A stretch of 33,345 nt of DNA from Anaerolineae bacterium. Lineage in GTDB: Bacteria; Chloroflexota; Anaerolineae; 4572-78; J111. Each line of letters begins with the position of its first letter. Positions within the stretch are counted from its first letter, which is position 1. This document shows positions 23,883 through 30,399 of this stretch, piece after piece. The stretch is from the NCBI GenBank assembly GCA_022071955.1, contig JAJVIM010000041.1:1-33345 (forward strand), written 5' to 3'. Under the pieces are notes generated by a model. That model was not told the DNA's origin, made no database searches, and saw only the letters and a program-made list of their open reading frames with translations. The translations under genes were made by a program, and so were the position numbers.

Positions 23883-24593
23883 TTGCCCAGACGACTAACA
23901 CTTGTTCTGCCCAGTGTGGCCACGTTCAGTTCGCTGATTTTTGGCGTGATGGCCATTATGGTGCTGGCCGATGGTCAGAAATTTTTGCTGGCAGCCCTGT
24001 TGATTTTGCTTGGCTCGATACTGGATGTGCTGGACGGGCAGTTGGCTGTCCGGCTGGATGCCGTAACCGACATGGGCAAAGAGCTGGACTCGTTGGCCGA
24101 TGTGATTACCTTTGGCGTGGCCCCCACTATGCTGGTGTACCACCTGCTGTTGCTGGTGGGCGTGGATCAATACGTGGCCATTGTCACCTCGCTGGCGTTT
24201 GTGGTGGCCGGCGCGTACCGGTTGGCCCGTTTTAACACCCGGCCCGGCAGCCGTACCGGCTATTTCAAGGGATTACCCATCCCCATGGCCAGTGTGCTGC
24301 TGATTACGGCCAGTTTTTGGCAGCACTGGGTTATCAATATCTGGTGGACAATTGCCGTGATTTCGGTGAGTTATTTGATGATCAGCCCATTTCCGTACCC
24401 CAAAAGTACGCGGGTGCTGTCTCTGCCCATTGGCTTTTGGGCGGGATTGGTGACGCTGGCCGCGATCTGCTGGCTGGCCGCCGGCTGGACGGCTGTCCCC
24501 TTTAGCCTGTTATTGCTGTACGCGCTGACCGGCCCTTTTTTGCTGGCATTTAAATCCACCTACAAACGGTTGAGACGGGCGGAACATTTATGA
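23883..24593 (+). CDS. pssA: CDP-diacylglycerol-serine O-phosphatidyltransferase (PssA-like)
   Basis: From TTG 23883 the product has 236 residues and about eight membrane helices. The CDP-alcohol phosphatidyltransferase signature reads Asp48-x2-Asp51-Gly-x2-Ala55-Val56-Arg57, then Gly65-x3-Asp69-x3-Asp73, followed by Phe-Gly-Val-Ala-Pro as in phosphatidylserine synthases. The Arg normally directly after Ala is Val56 here, with Arg one place later. The enzyme would join CDP-diacylglycerol and serine; the overlapping decarboxylase gene supports serine as acceptor. I chose TTG 23883 because AGGAGG (23871-23876) is 6 bases upstream, whereas the ATG at 23877 directly abuts AGGAGG with no spacer. 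Another superfamily member is possible, but the neighbour makes PssA the best reading. Confidence 0.85.
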   Translation: MPRRLTLVLPSVATFSSLIFGVMAIMVLADGQKFLLAALLILLGSILDVLDGQLAVRLDAVTDMGKELDSLADVITFGVAPTMLVYHLLLLVGVDQYVAIVTSLAFVVAGAYRLARFNTRPGSRTGYFKGLPIPMASVLLITASFWQHWVINIWWTIAVISVSYLMISPFPYPKSTRVLSLPIGFWAGLVTLAAICWLAAGWTAVPFSLLLLYALTGPFLLAFKSTYKRLRRAEHL

Positions 24594-25231
24594 GTGGCAT
24601 AACATCGGCCTGGCGAGAAGTTAAGGCTATTGTGTTGGGCTTGGCCGGACTCAGCCTGCTGAGCTGGCTGCTGAAAATTCGCTGGTTGGCGCTGCTGGCG
24701 GCGGGGGTGTTGGGCTGGGTCTTTTACTTTTTCCGCGACCCGGACCGGCTGCCGCCGGAATTTGACCCGGCCTGGATTTTATCCCCGGCCGATGGTAAAA
24801 TAACTCACATCGACGTGGTGGACGAGCCGCACTTTTTTGCCGGCCCGGCCCGTCGCGTCAGCATTTTTCTCAGTTTGATCGATGTCCACGTGCAGCGCGC
24901 CCCGTATCACGGCACCGTCGACCTGCTGCGTTACGAATCTGGCAGTTTTGCCCCGGCCTTTCTCAAAGACACGCACGGCAACGAAAGCAACCTCATCGGC
25001 CTGCAAACGCCGCACGGCCCGCTGGCTGTCAAGCAGATTGTCGGTATTTTGGCCCGCCGCATTGTTTGCTGGCCAGAGCCGGGCGACTCGCTGATCACCG
25101 GCCAGCGGTTGGGATTGATCAAATTTGGCAGTCGGGTTGACCTGTTTTTACCGCTGGAGGTTGAAGTAGTGGCCTACGTGGGCCAGCAGGTGTACGGCGG
25201 CCAGTCGGTGGTGGCGCGCTGGAGCAATTAA
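24590..25231 (+). CDS. psd: Phosphatidylserine decarboxylase (short type)
   Basis: This 213-residue protein is of the short Psd type. It has N-terminal membrane helices (about 10-48), then Phe-Phe-Arg-Asp-Pro, Ser-Pro-Ala-Asp-Gly, Phe-Leu-Ser-x2-Asp-Val-His-x2-Arg-x-Pro and the C-terminal self-cleavage site Phe-Gly180-Ser181-Arg. Cleavage before Ser181 makes the pyruvoyl group that decarboxylates phosphatidylserine to phosphatidylethanolamine. All key residues are present. Its ATG overlaps the pssA stop codon (ATGA), so the two enzymes of the pathway are translationally coupled. The methyltransferase just upstream may use the phosphatidylethanolamine. Confidence 0.95.
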   Translation: MSGITSAWREVKAIVLGLAGLSLLSWLLKIRWLALLAAGVLGWVFYFFRDPDRLPPEFDPAWILSPADGKITHIDVVDEPHFFAGPARRVSIFLSLIDVHVQRAPYHGTVDLLRYESGSFAPAFLKDTHGNESNLIGLQTPHGPLAVKQIVGILARRIVCWPEPGDSLITGQRLGLIKFGSRVDLFLPLEVEVVAYVGQQVYGGQSVVARWSN

Positions 25232-25243
25232 CGCCGTCGATGT

Positions 25244-25271
25244 TTGACAAAATGAGGGGCACGGATATAAT
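25244..25271 (+). promoter_or_regulatory. Consensus sigma-70 promoter of rplU-rpmA-rpmE
   Basis: TTGACA (25244-25249) and TATAAT (25266-25271) are both perfect, 16 bases apart. The leader of about 80 bases before rplU could hold autoregulation by a ribosomal protein, but I find no known leader motif there. Confidence 0.85.
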
Positions 25272-25356
25272 CAACGTTCGTGCTATCGCGCTCCGGCCGG
25301 TTGCACTCGTTTTTTGTTTGCTCAATGAACAATAATTAATTGTGGAGATAGTAATA

Positions 25357-25662
25357 ATGTATGCGGTGATTGAAAGTGGCGGTAAACAGTATCGCGTGGC
25401 GGAAGGTGACGAAATTGATGTTGAATTGCTGGCGGTGGAACCCGGTAAGAATGTTGAAATTGACCGCGTCTTGATGGTGTCCACCGGGGATGGCGTCAAA
25501 GTCGGTTCGCCAACAGTTGACGGCGCCAAAGTAACAGCGACAGTCAAAGAGCACGGCCGGGCGAAAAAGATTATCGTCTATAAGCACAAAAAGAATTATC
25601 ACAAAAAGCAAGGGCATCGGCAATATTACACGCGCTTGCAGATTGACCAGATTTCAGTCTAA
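25357..25662 (+). CDS. rplU: 50S ribosomal protein L21
   Basis: This 101-residue protein has the L21 signature over its full length: Met-Tyr-Ala-Val-Ile-x-Ser-Gly-Gly-Lys-Gln-Tyr at the start, a Lys-His-Lys-Lys-Asn-Tyr basic patch, and Gly-His-Arg-Gln-x-Tyr-Thr near the end. L21 binds 23S rRNA in the large subunit. The ATG at 25357 follows a GGAGA site; an in-frame GTG at 25342 overlaps that site and is rejected. rpmA follows after 17 bases, which is the usual L21-L27 order in bacteria. Confidence 0.97.
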   Translation: MYAVIESGGKQYRVAEGDEIDVELLAVEPGKNVEIDRVLMVSTGDGVKVGSPTVDGAKVTATVKEHGRAKKIIVYKHKKNYHKKQGHRQYYTRLQIDQISV

Positions 25663-25679
25663 GTTAGGGGAGATGAACA

Positions 25680-25940
25680 ATGGCTCATAAAAAAGGTGGC
25701 GGTTCTAGCAAAAACGGACGCGATAGTAACAGCCAACGTCTGGGGATTAAAAAATTTGGCGGCGAAGCTGTGCGCTCCGGTAACATTCTGGTTCGCCAGC
25801 ACGGCACCAAATTCTACCCCGGCGAAAATGTCGGGATGGGCAAGGATTACACTCTCTTTGCCACCATCGACGGCTTTGTTAAATTTGAACACGTAACCCG
25901 CGACAAAAAACGGATCAGCGTTTACCCCGAAGCCAGTTAA
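25680..25940 (+). CDS. rpmA: 50S ribosomal protein L27
   Basis: This 86-residue L27 has the conserved Ala-His-Lys-Lys-Gly-Gly-Gly-Ser start directly after Met, which reaches the peptidyl transferase centre, and then Gly-Arg-Asp-Ser, Gly-x2-Val-x-x-Gly-Asn-Ile-x-x-Arg-Gln and a His-Gly-Thr-Lys region. It has no N-terminal extension requiring protease removal, unlike the L27 of many Firmicutes. A GGGGAGA site precedes the ATG. Confidence 0.97.
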   Translation: MAHKKGGGSSKNGRDSNSQRLGIKKFGGEAVRSGNILVRQHGTKFYPGENVGMGKDYTLFATIDGFVKFEHVTRDKKRISVYPEAS

Positions 25941-25970
25941 CCGGGCAAGCTGATCAGGAAGGCTCTAAGC

Positions 25971-26447
25971 ATGAAAGAAAAAATTCATCCCAAATATTAC
26001 CCCGAAGCCAGAGTAATCTGCTCTTGCGGCAACACCTGGACCACGGGTTCAACAAGCCCGGAACTTCGCACCGATGTCTGCTCCAAATGCCATCCCTTCT
26101 ACACCGGCGAACAGCGCATTGTTGACACCGCCGGCCAGGTTGATCGCTTTATGAAGCGGCTCAAAAGTTACAGCGAACACCAGGTTGATGCCGAGCAGCG
26201 CCAGGTTCAACAGCAGAAAAAAGCCGAACAGCGTTTTCTGAAACAGCAGCTCATCGCGCTCGATCTCAACGACCGCGTTTTCCAGATTTTGCACGATAAC
26301 AACGTGGTCACAGTTGGCGATCTGGTTAAAAAAGTGCAAGCCGGCAAAAGCAGTCTGCTGAAACTGGAAGGCTTTGGCGAAAAGGCCTTTGAAGAAGTTG
26401 AAACCAAGCTGAACGAAGCCCGGAAAGCGTTCTTCGCTGAAGCTTAA
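25971..26447 (+). CDS. rpmE: 50S ribosomal protein L31 fused to a coiled coil and an alphaCTD-like domain
   Basis: Residues 1-65 are a zinc-type L31: Met-Lys-x-x-Ile-His-Pro-x-Tyr, Cys17-x-Cys19, Cys37-x2-Cys40 and His-Pro-Phe-Tyr-Thr-Gly. L31 normally ends near residue 70. This protein goes on with a charged, Gln-rich coiled coil (about 66-94) and a helical domain (about 95-150). That domain carries Thr-Val-Gly-Asp-Leu-Val and Gly-Phe-Gly-Glu-Lys-Ala-x3-Val, the helix-hairpin-helix pattern of the RNA polymerase alpha subunit C-terminal domain. L31 itself bridges the ribosomal subunits. The extension could reach RNA, DNA or RNA polymerase, but this is inference. The start follows AGGAAGG, and a strong terminator follows the gene. 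Confidence 0.92.
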   Translation: MKEKIHPKYYPEARVICSCGNTWTTGSTSPELRTDVCSKCHPFYTGEQRIVDTAGQVDRFMKRLKSYSEHQVDAEQRQVQQQKKAEQRFLKQQLIALDLNDRVFQILHDNNVVTVGDLVKKVQAGKSSLLKLEGFGEKAFEEVETKLNEARKAFFAEA

Positions 26448-26482
26448 TTTTTTAGCCACGTTCTTTAACCGTTGCACAATTT

Positions 26483-26516
26483 AGAGCAGACTCGCCCTCG
26501 AGTCTGCTCTTTTTTT
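26483..26516 (+). terminator. Strong intrinsic terminator after rpmE
   Basis: AGAGCAGACTCG (26483-26494) pairs perfectly with 26499-26510 across a CCCT loop and is followed directly by a T run to 26516. The last T residues overlap the start of the tdk ribosome site, so termination and tdk translation signals are packed together. Confidence 0.93.
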
Positions 26517-26529
26517 GGAGGCTCACCCC

Positions 26530-27126
26530 ATGTATCACCGTTACGATGGCGGCTGGATCGAACTGATCTGCGGCAGCATGTTCAGCGGCAAGAGTGAAGA
26601 ACTCATCCGCCGGCTGGTTCGGGCCGAAATTGCCCGCCAAAAAGTGCAGGTATTCAAACCCAAACTCGATGACCGCTACGCCGCCAAAAAAGTGAGTTCG
26701 CACAGTGGCCAGCATTTTGAAGCCACCGTGGTCAACACTGCCGGGGAAATTGAAGGTTTAATTGCCGAGGATACAACCGTTGTCGGCATCGACGAGGTTC
26801 AGTTTTTTGACTGGAAGATTGCCGAGTTGGTCCAAAAATTGGCCGACAGCGGGCGGCGGGTGATTATGGCCGGCCTCGACATGGATTTTCGCGGCGAACC
26901 GTTTGGCCCCATGCCATTATTGATGGCTCAGGCCGAGCGGGTAGATAAACTCCAGGCCATTTGCATGGTCTGCGGCGCGCCGGCCAGCCGGACGCAGCGG
27001 CTCATCGATGGCCGGCCGGCCAACTACGATGACCCCGTGATTTTGGTGGGCGCCAGTGATCGCTACGAGGCGCGCTGCCGCCGCCACCACGAAGTGCCGC
27101 ACAACAACGGCCACTCCGAGGCGTAA
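26530..27126 (+). CDS. tdk: Thymidine kinase (type II)
   Basis: This 198-residue enzyme phosphorylates thymidine with ATP in nucleoside salvage. It has the P-loop Gly15-Ser-Met-Phe-Ser-Gly-Lys21-Ser, the Asp-Glu-Val-Gln-Phe-Phe motif, Gly-Leu-Asp-x-Asp-Phe-Arg-Gly-Glu-x-Phe, a Cys-x2-Cys zinc knuckle (Cys-Met-Val-Cys) and the late Tyr-x-x-x-Cys-Arg-x2-His element. All active-site residues are present. TTGGAGG (26515-26521) gives the ATG at 26530 good spacing. The order rpmE-tdk is also seen in Firmicutes. A terminator separates the two here, so tdk probably relies on read-through or an unseen promoter. Confidence 0.96.
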   Translation: MYHRYDGGWIELICGSMFSGKSEELIRRLVRAEIARQKVQVFKPKLDDRYAAKKVSSHSGQHFEATVVNTAGEIEGLIAEDTTVVGIDEVQFFDWKIAELVQKLADSGRRVIMAGLDMDFRGEPFGPMPLLMAQAERVDKLQAICMVCGAPASRTQRLIDGRPANYDDPVILVGASDRYEARCRRHHEVPHNNGHSEA

Positions 27127-27220
27127 GGGCGGGATGCTATTATTACCCAACTCACCGAACCCATCAAACTGAGGTGCGGCTGACGCCAACCAAAGTCATC
27201 GCCCAAAAAGATATTGCCGC

Positions 27221-27784
27221 TTAACCGGGAAACCCCGGCGAGGCCATTACCCGCCGGGCCTGGTTGAGGTGCAGCCTTTCGTGCGATGCCAAAATCTGGC
27301 GGCAATCTTGCAGGCTGTAAGTTATAACCCGGTTGATCACCGGTGAGGTGATGCGGATTTTGGCCCCGTCCAGCGAGGCGGTGGCCCGCATCAGCCCGGC
27401 AAGTTGTTGCTGCATAGCGGCAAAGTCGGTGATGATACTGAGCGGAAGCTGGCTGGTTGACGGTTCGATGGTTTTGAACGTTTTTGTTTTCATTGTTGAA
27501 TCAGGGGCCAGTGCCTTTTTCAGCATCCAGCCAAAAAAAGCCGGCAGTAGCGGCGCACGAGTCCACGGATTGGCGCTCGGTTCGCCGCGAATCACCCGTT
27601 CAAACTCCGGAAAGTAGGCCCGGTTGGTGAGTGTCAGGTGATCCAAACACTGGGCCACGCTCCACTCGCCGGGGGTGGGTTTCCAGTTAAACGGCCCGTC
27701 CGCCAGCGACCCAAATTCCGTTTCCACCTCGGTGGTGACGGCGGTCAAATCGTCCAAAATCTGATCGAGCGTCAGCATCGGCAT
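27221..27784 (-). CDS. DinB/YfiT-fold metal-binding protein
   Basis: This 187-residue protein has the four-helix DinB pattern. Its metal site is His49 in Cys-Leu-Asp-His-Leu, with His168 and His172 in Ser-His-Glu-Arg-Leu-His. Trp-Lys-Pro-x3-Glu-Trp-Ser before the first His is typical of the DinB_2 group. Some members are thiol-dependent transferases (bacillithiol or mycothiol), but substrate and thiol cannot be told from sequence. AGGAG lies 8 bases before the ATG. The gene converges with tdk and is 14 bases downstream of the K+ channel gene on the same strand. Confidence 0.85.
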   Translation of the reverse strand: MPMLTLDQILDDLTAVTTEVETEFGSLADGPFNWKPTPGEWSVAQCLDHLTLTNRAYFPEFERVIRGEPSANPWTRAPLLPAFFGWMLKKALAPDSTMKTKTFKTIEPSTSQLPLSIITDFAAMQQQLAGLMRATASLDGAKIRITSPVINRVITYSLQDCRQILASHERLHLNQARRVMASPGFPG

Positions 27785-27798
27785 AAACCTGGCTCCTG

Positions 27799-28854
27799 TT
27801 ACTTGTCTTTGACCAAATTACCCAACTTAAACAGTTCCTCATCCAGCCCCATCGCAATAAAGGCCGTGCCGGGTTGCAGCCGGGTATCGGCGCTGGGGTG
27901 GGCGTACACTCCCTGGCCGGGGTGATCAACGGCCAGCACAACCGCGTTCAGCCGCGCTTCTCGCAGCGTTTGGCCGGCCAGCACCGAATTTTGACCCACC
28001 ACAAACTCTTCCAGCCGCATCTGGTGGCCGCCAAACTCCAGCACGCCATCTAAAAAACTGGTTACGTTGGGGTGAGTGATCATATGGGCAATGCGTTTGC
28101 CGGCGATGGTGTACGGCGAAATGACCGTTTCTGCGCCCGCTTTTTGCAGTTTGGGGATCGACGCCTCGGAATTGCAGCGCGAAAATATGTGTAAATTAGG
28201 GTTGATGCTTTTGGCTGTGAGGATGATGAACACATTTTCGGCATCCGACTTGGTGGCCGCCACCAGCGAACTGGCCCGCTCGATGCCGGCCTCGCGCAAA
28301 ATCCGGTCATCAGCGGCGTTGCCCTGAATGGCCGGCAGCCCGCGCAGTTGGCAGCGTTCAATGGCCTCGTCGCCCAGGTCGATGGCCACCACGTTGGTGC
28401 CCCGGCTTTGCAGCTCGGCGGCCAACGAACTGCCCATGCGCCCAAAACCGCAAATAATGCAATGGTCGCTGATTTTCTGCAAGATTCTTCGCCTCCTGCG
28501 GTTGCGCAAATCCGTTAAAAATCGTTCCGATGTGAACAGTTCAATCCCAACCGTGGCCGCATACGAGGCAGTGGCCACGCCCACAAAAATCAGGGCAATG
28601 GTAAAAATCCGGCCGCTGGGCGACAGGGTTTTGACTTCGCCGTAGCCGATGGTTGACAGGGTGATGGCCGTCATGTACAGCGAGTCGAGCAGGCTCCAGC
28701 CTTCAATGACCATATAGCCCAGGGTGCCAAATGTCACCATGAATAACAGCAGGCCAACTACAGCCAGCAGGGGATTTTTGAAGACGCGTTGCGCCAGTTG
28801 CACTGGATCGTAAGCGGGCAGCACCCGGTTGAGGGCTGCAAATATATTCTTCAT
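27799..28854 (-). CDS. Two-helix potassium channel with RCK (TrkA-N/TrkA-C) domains
   Basis: From the ATG at 28854 the product has 351 residues. Two membrane helices (about 28-50 and 83-107) flank a pore loop with the selectivity filter Thr68-Ile-Gly-Tyr-Gly72-Glu. The Rossmann-type RCK domain begins Cys-Gly136-Phe-Gly138-Arg-Met-Gly141 with an acidic strand end (Val-Ala-Ile-Asp), and a TrkA-C-like domain lies at the end (about 270-351). The layout matches MthK-type ligand-gated K+ channels, in which RCK rings bind nucleotide or Ca2+. A TTG at 28887 would overlap the upstream phosphorylase gene by 8 bases and adds a weak N-terminus. The gene lies 25 bases after that stop. Confidence 0.92.
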   Translation of the reverse strand: MKNIFAALNRVLPAYDPVQLAQRVFKNPLLAVVGLLLFMVTFGTLGYMVIEGWSLLDSLYMTAITLSTIGYGEVKTLSPSGRIFTIALIFVGVATASYAATVGIELFTSERFLTDLRNRRRRRILQKISDHCIICGFGRMGSSLAAELQSRGTNVVAIDLGDEAIERCQLRGLPAIQGNAADDRILREAGIERASSLVAATKSDAENVFIILTAKSINPNLHIFSRCNSEASIPKLQKAGAETVISPYTIAGKRIAHMITHPNVTSFLDGVLEFGGHQMRLEEFVVGQNSVLAGQTLREARLNAVVLAVDHPGQGVYAHPSADTRLQPGTAFIAMGLDEELFKLGNLVKDK

Positions 28855-28879
28855 GCCAGATTTATGGTTGGGCTGGCGG

Positions 28880-30184
28880 CTACTCAATTATACCCAGCGT
28901 GTGCGGCGGCACAGCGACCGGCTGATTGCTCCAACTGATGGCTGGCAACAACCGGTCCGTGGCGGCGGCCAGCAATTCGCGGTTGTTGGCGTGCAGGGTA
29001 AACAGCGGGTCGCCCTGGGCCAGCCGCGCGCCGACTTTGGCGTGCAGCACAATGCCGACGCTGTAGTCGATGGGGTCACCTTTTTTCAGCCGCCCGCCGC
29101 CCAAATCGACGCTGGTTTTGCCGGCTTCGGCGGCATCGATGGCGGCAATGAAGCCGCTCTGCGGTGCGGCCACGGTTTCAATAATGGGCGCGGCGGGCAG
29201 CAGCTCCGGGTTTTCAAGCTGGCGGAGGTCGCCGCCCTGGGCGGTGATCCATTCCACAAACTTGGCCCAGGCCTGCCCGTTATCCAGCGAAGCGGCCAGC
29301 AGTTGTTTGGCCGCGTCCAGATTGGCCGCCTTGCCGGCCAGCTCAATCATTTTGCCGCCGATGGTCAGGCAGTGCTCCCGGAAATCCGCCGGGCCGCCGC
29401 CGCGCAGTGTCTCGATAGCTTCGCGCACTTCCAGCGCGTTGCCAATGGCGTTGCCCAGCGGCTGGTTCATATCCGACAGCACGGCGGCGACTTTGCGGTT
29501 GACGCCCCGGCCAATGGCCACCATCAGTTGGGCCAGCGCGGTAGCATCCTGCATATTTTTCATAAACGCGCCCTGCCCCACTTTAACATCCAGCGCAATC
29601 GCGTCTGCGCCGGCAGCGATTTTTTTGCTCATAATGCTGGCGGCAATCAGCGGCAGGCTTTCAACGGTGGCGGTCACATCGCGCAGAGCGTAAAACTTGC
29701 CGTCGGCGGGAGCCAGGTCGGCGCTCTGGCCGGAAACCACCAGTCCGTGCTCGGCCAGCATGGCCATAAACTGCTCGGTAGACAGGCTAACGTTGAAGCC
29801 GCTGATGCTTTCCAGCTTATCAACCGTGCCGCCCGAAAAACCCAGCCCGCGCCCGCTCATTTTGCCCACCGGCAAACCCTGGCTGGCGACCAGCGGCGTC
29901 ACCACCAGGGTGGTTTTATCGCCCACGCCGCCGGTGGAGTGCTTGTCTACCACAAAGGGGGCAATGTGGTGCAGGTCCAGCGTGTCGCCGGAGTGGGCCA
30001 TATGCAGGGTGAGGGCGGTGGCTTCGGCATCGGTCATCCCTTTGAGCAAAACGGCCATGCACCAGGCGCTGGCCTGATAATCGGGGATGTCGCCGCGGGT
30101 GTAACCATCGACAAAAAATTTAAGTTCGTCACTGGACAGTTCCAGTCCGTCACGTTTTTTGGCAATAATATCAACTGCGCGCAT
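28880..30184 (-). CDS. Pyrimidine-nucleoside (thymidine) phosphorylase
   Basis: This 434-residue protein fits the thymidine/pyrimidine-nucleoside phosphorylase family over its full length. It has Lys81-His-Ser-Thr-Gly-Gly-Val-Gly-Asp-Lys, the phosphate and nucleoside site, then Ser-Gly-Arg-Gly-Leu-Gly-x-Ser-Gly-Gly-Thr-Val-Asp-Lys-Leu-Glu, and Asp-Val-Lys-x-Gly-x-Gly-Ala-Phe-Met. It splits thymidine or uridine with phosphate into base and pentose 1-phosphate. Whether it is deoA- or pdp-like cannot be settled here, so no symbol is given. GGAGA upstream supports the ATG at 30184. With tdk nearby it belongs to pyrimidine salvage, though the two genes are on different strands. Confidence 0.93.
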   Translation of the reverse strand: MRAVDIIAKKRDGLELSSDELKFFVDGYTRGDIPDYQASAWCMAVLLKGMTDAEATALTLHMAHSGDTLDLHHIAPFVVDKHSTGGVGDKTTLVVTPLVASQGLPVGKMSGRGLGFSGGTVDKLESISGFNVSLSTEQFMAMLAEHGLVVSGQSADLAPADGKFYALRDVTATVESLPLIAASIMSKKIAAGADAIALDVKVGQGAFMKNMQDATALAQLMVAIGRGVNRKVAAVLSDMNQPLGNAIGNALEVREAIETLRGGGPADFREHCLTIGGKMIELAGKAANLDAAKQLLAASLDNGQAWAKFVEWITAQGGDLRQLENPELLPAAPIIETVAAPQSGFIAAIDAAEAGKTSVDLGGGRLKKGDPIDYSVGIVLHAKVGARLAQGDPLFTLHANNRELLAAATDRLLPAISWSNQPVAVPPHTLGIIE

Positions 30185-30204
30185 TGAGATTCTCCTTTGA
30201 AAGT

Positions 30205-30252
30205 GGCGAATAGCGAATAGCGACTGTAGGGGCGGTTCGCGAACCCCCCTAC
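30205..30252. repeat. GCGAATA heptamers plus GTAGGGG palindrome, copy 1
   Basis: Three heptamers (GGCGAAT, AGCGAAT, AGCGACT) at 30205-30225 run into the near-perfect palindrome at 30226-30252, with arm GTAGGGGCGGTTCG and one base missing from the other arm. It lies directly upstream of the phosphorylase gene. Confidence 0.8.
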
Positions 30253-30255
30253 CCA

Positions 30256-30326
30256 ATTTTCACCCATGCCGGGTACGGGCATTCTTTGTTGCGCTGCTGC
30301 AGGTTGGGTCCGACTCCTGTGAAAAT
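30256..30326. repeat. Inverted pair ATTTTCAC/GTGAAAAT enclosing a spacer
   Basis: ATTTTCAC (30256-30263) and its reverse complement (30319-30326) bound a segment between the two GTAGGGG palindromes. Within it is a second small inverted repeat (ATGCC...GGCAT). Confidence 0.5.
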
Positions 30327-30342
30327 AAGCGAATTGCGAACA

Positions 30343-30370
30343 GTAGGGGCGCTTCGCGAAGCGCCCCTAC
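30343..30370. repeat. Perfect 28-base palindrome, copy 2
   Basis: The arm GTAGGGGCGCTTCG at 30343-30356 is followed at once by its perfect reverse complement to 30370. It is the second copy of the palindrome at 30226-30252, with compensating base changes in both arms. It lies 30 bases downstream of the sppA stop. Confidence 0.9.
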
Positions 30371-30399
30371 CATCCCAACTTTTTGCGACATTTGTGAGC

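Noticed and set aside
25278..25356. Known L21 leader RNA upstream of rplU
   Set aside because: A leader of about 80 bases exists, but I see no stable structure or motif matching the known L21 leader type.
28829..30187. 452-codon plus-strand open frame opposite the nucleoside phosphorylase gene
   Set aside because: It is an antisense shadow of a complete phosphorylase with all family motifs; its translation is low-complexity Gly/Gln/His-rich and matches nothing known.
30185..30399. Insertion sequence remnant between the phosphorylase and sppA genes
   Set aside because: Palindromes and inverted arms are present, but no transposase fragment or target-site duplication is visible, so I report only repeats.
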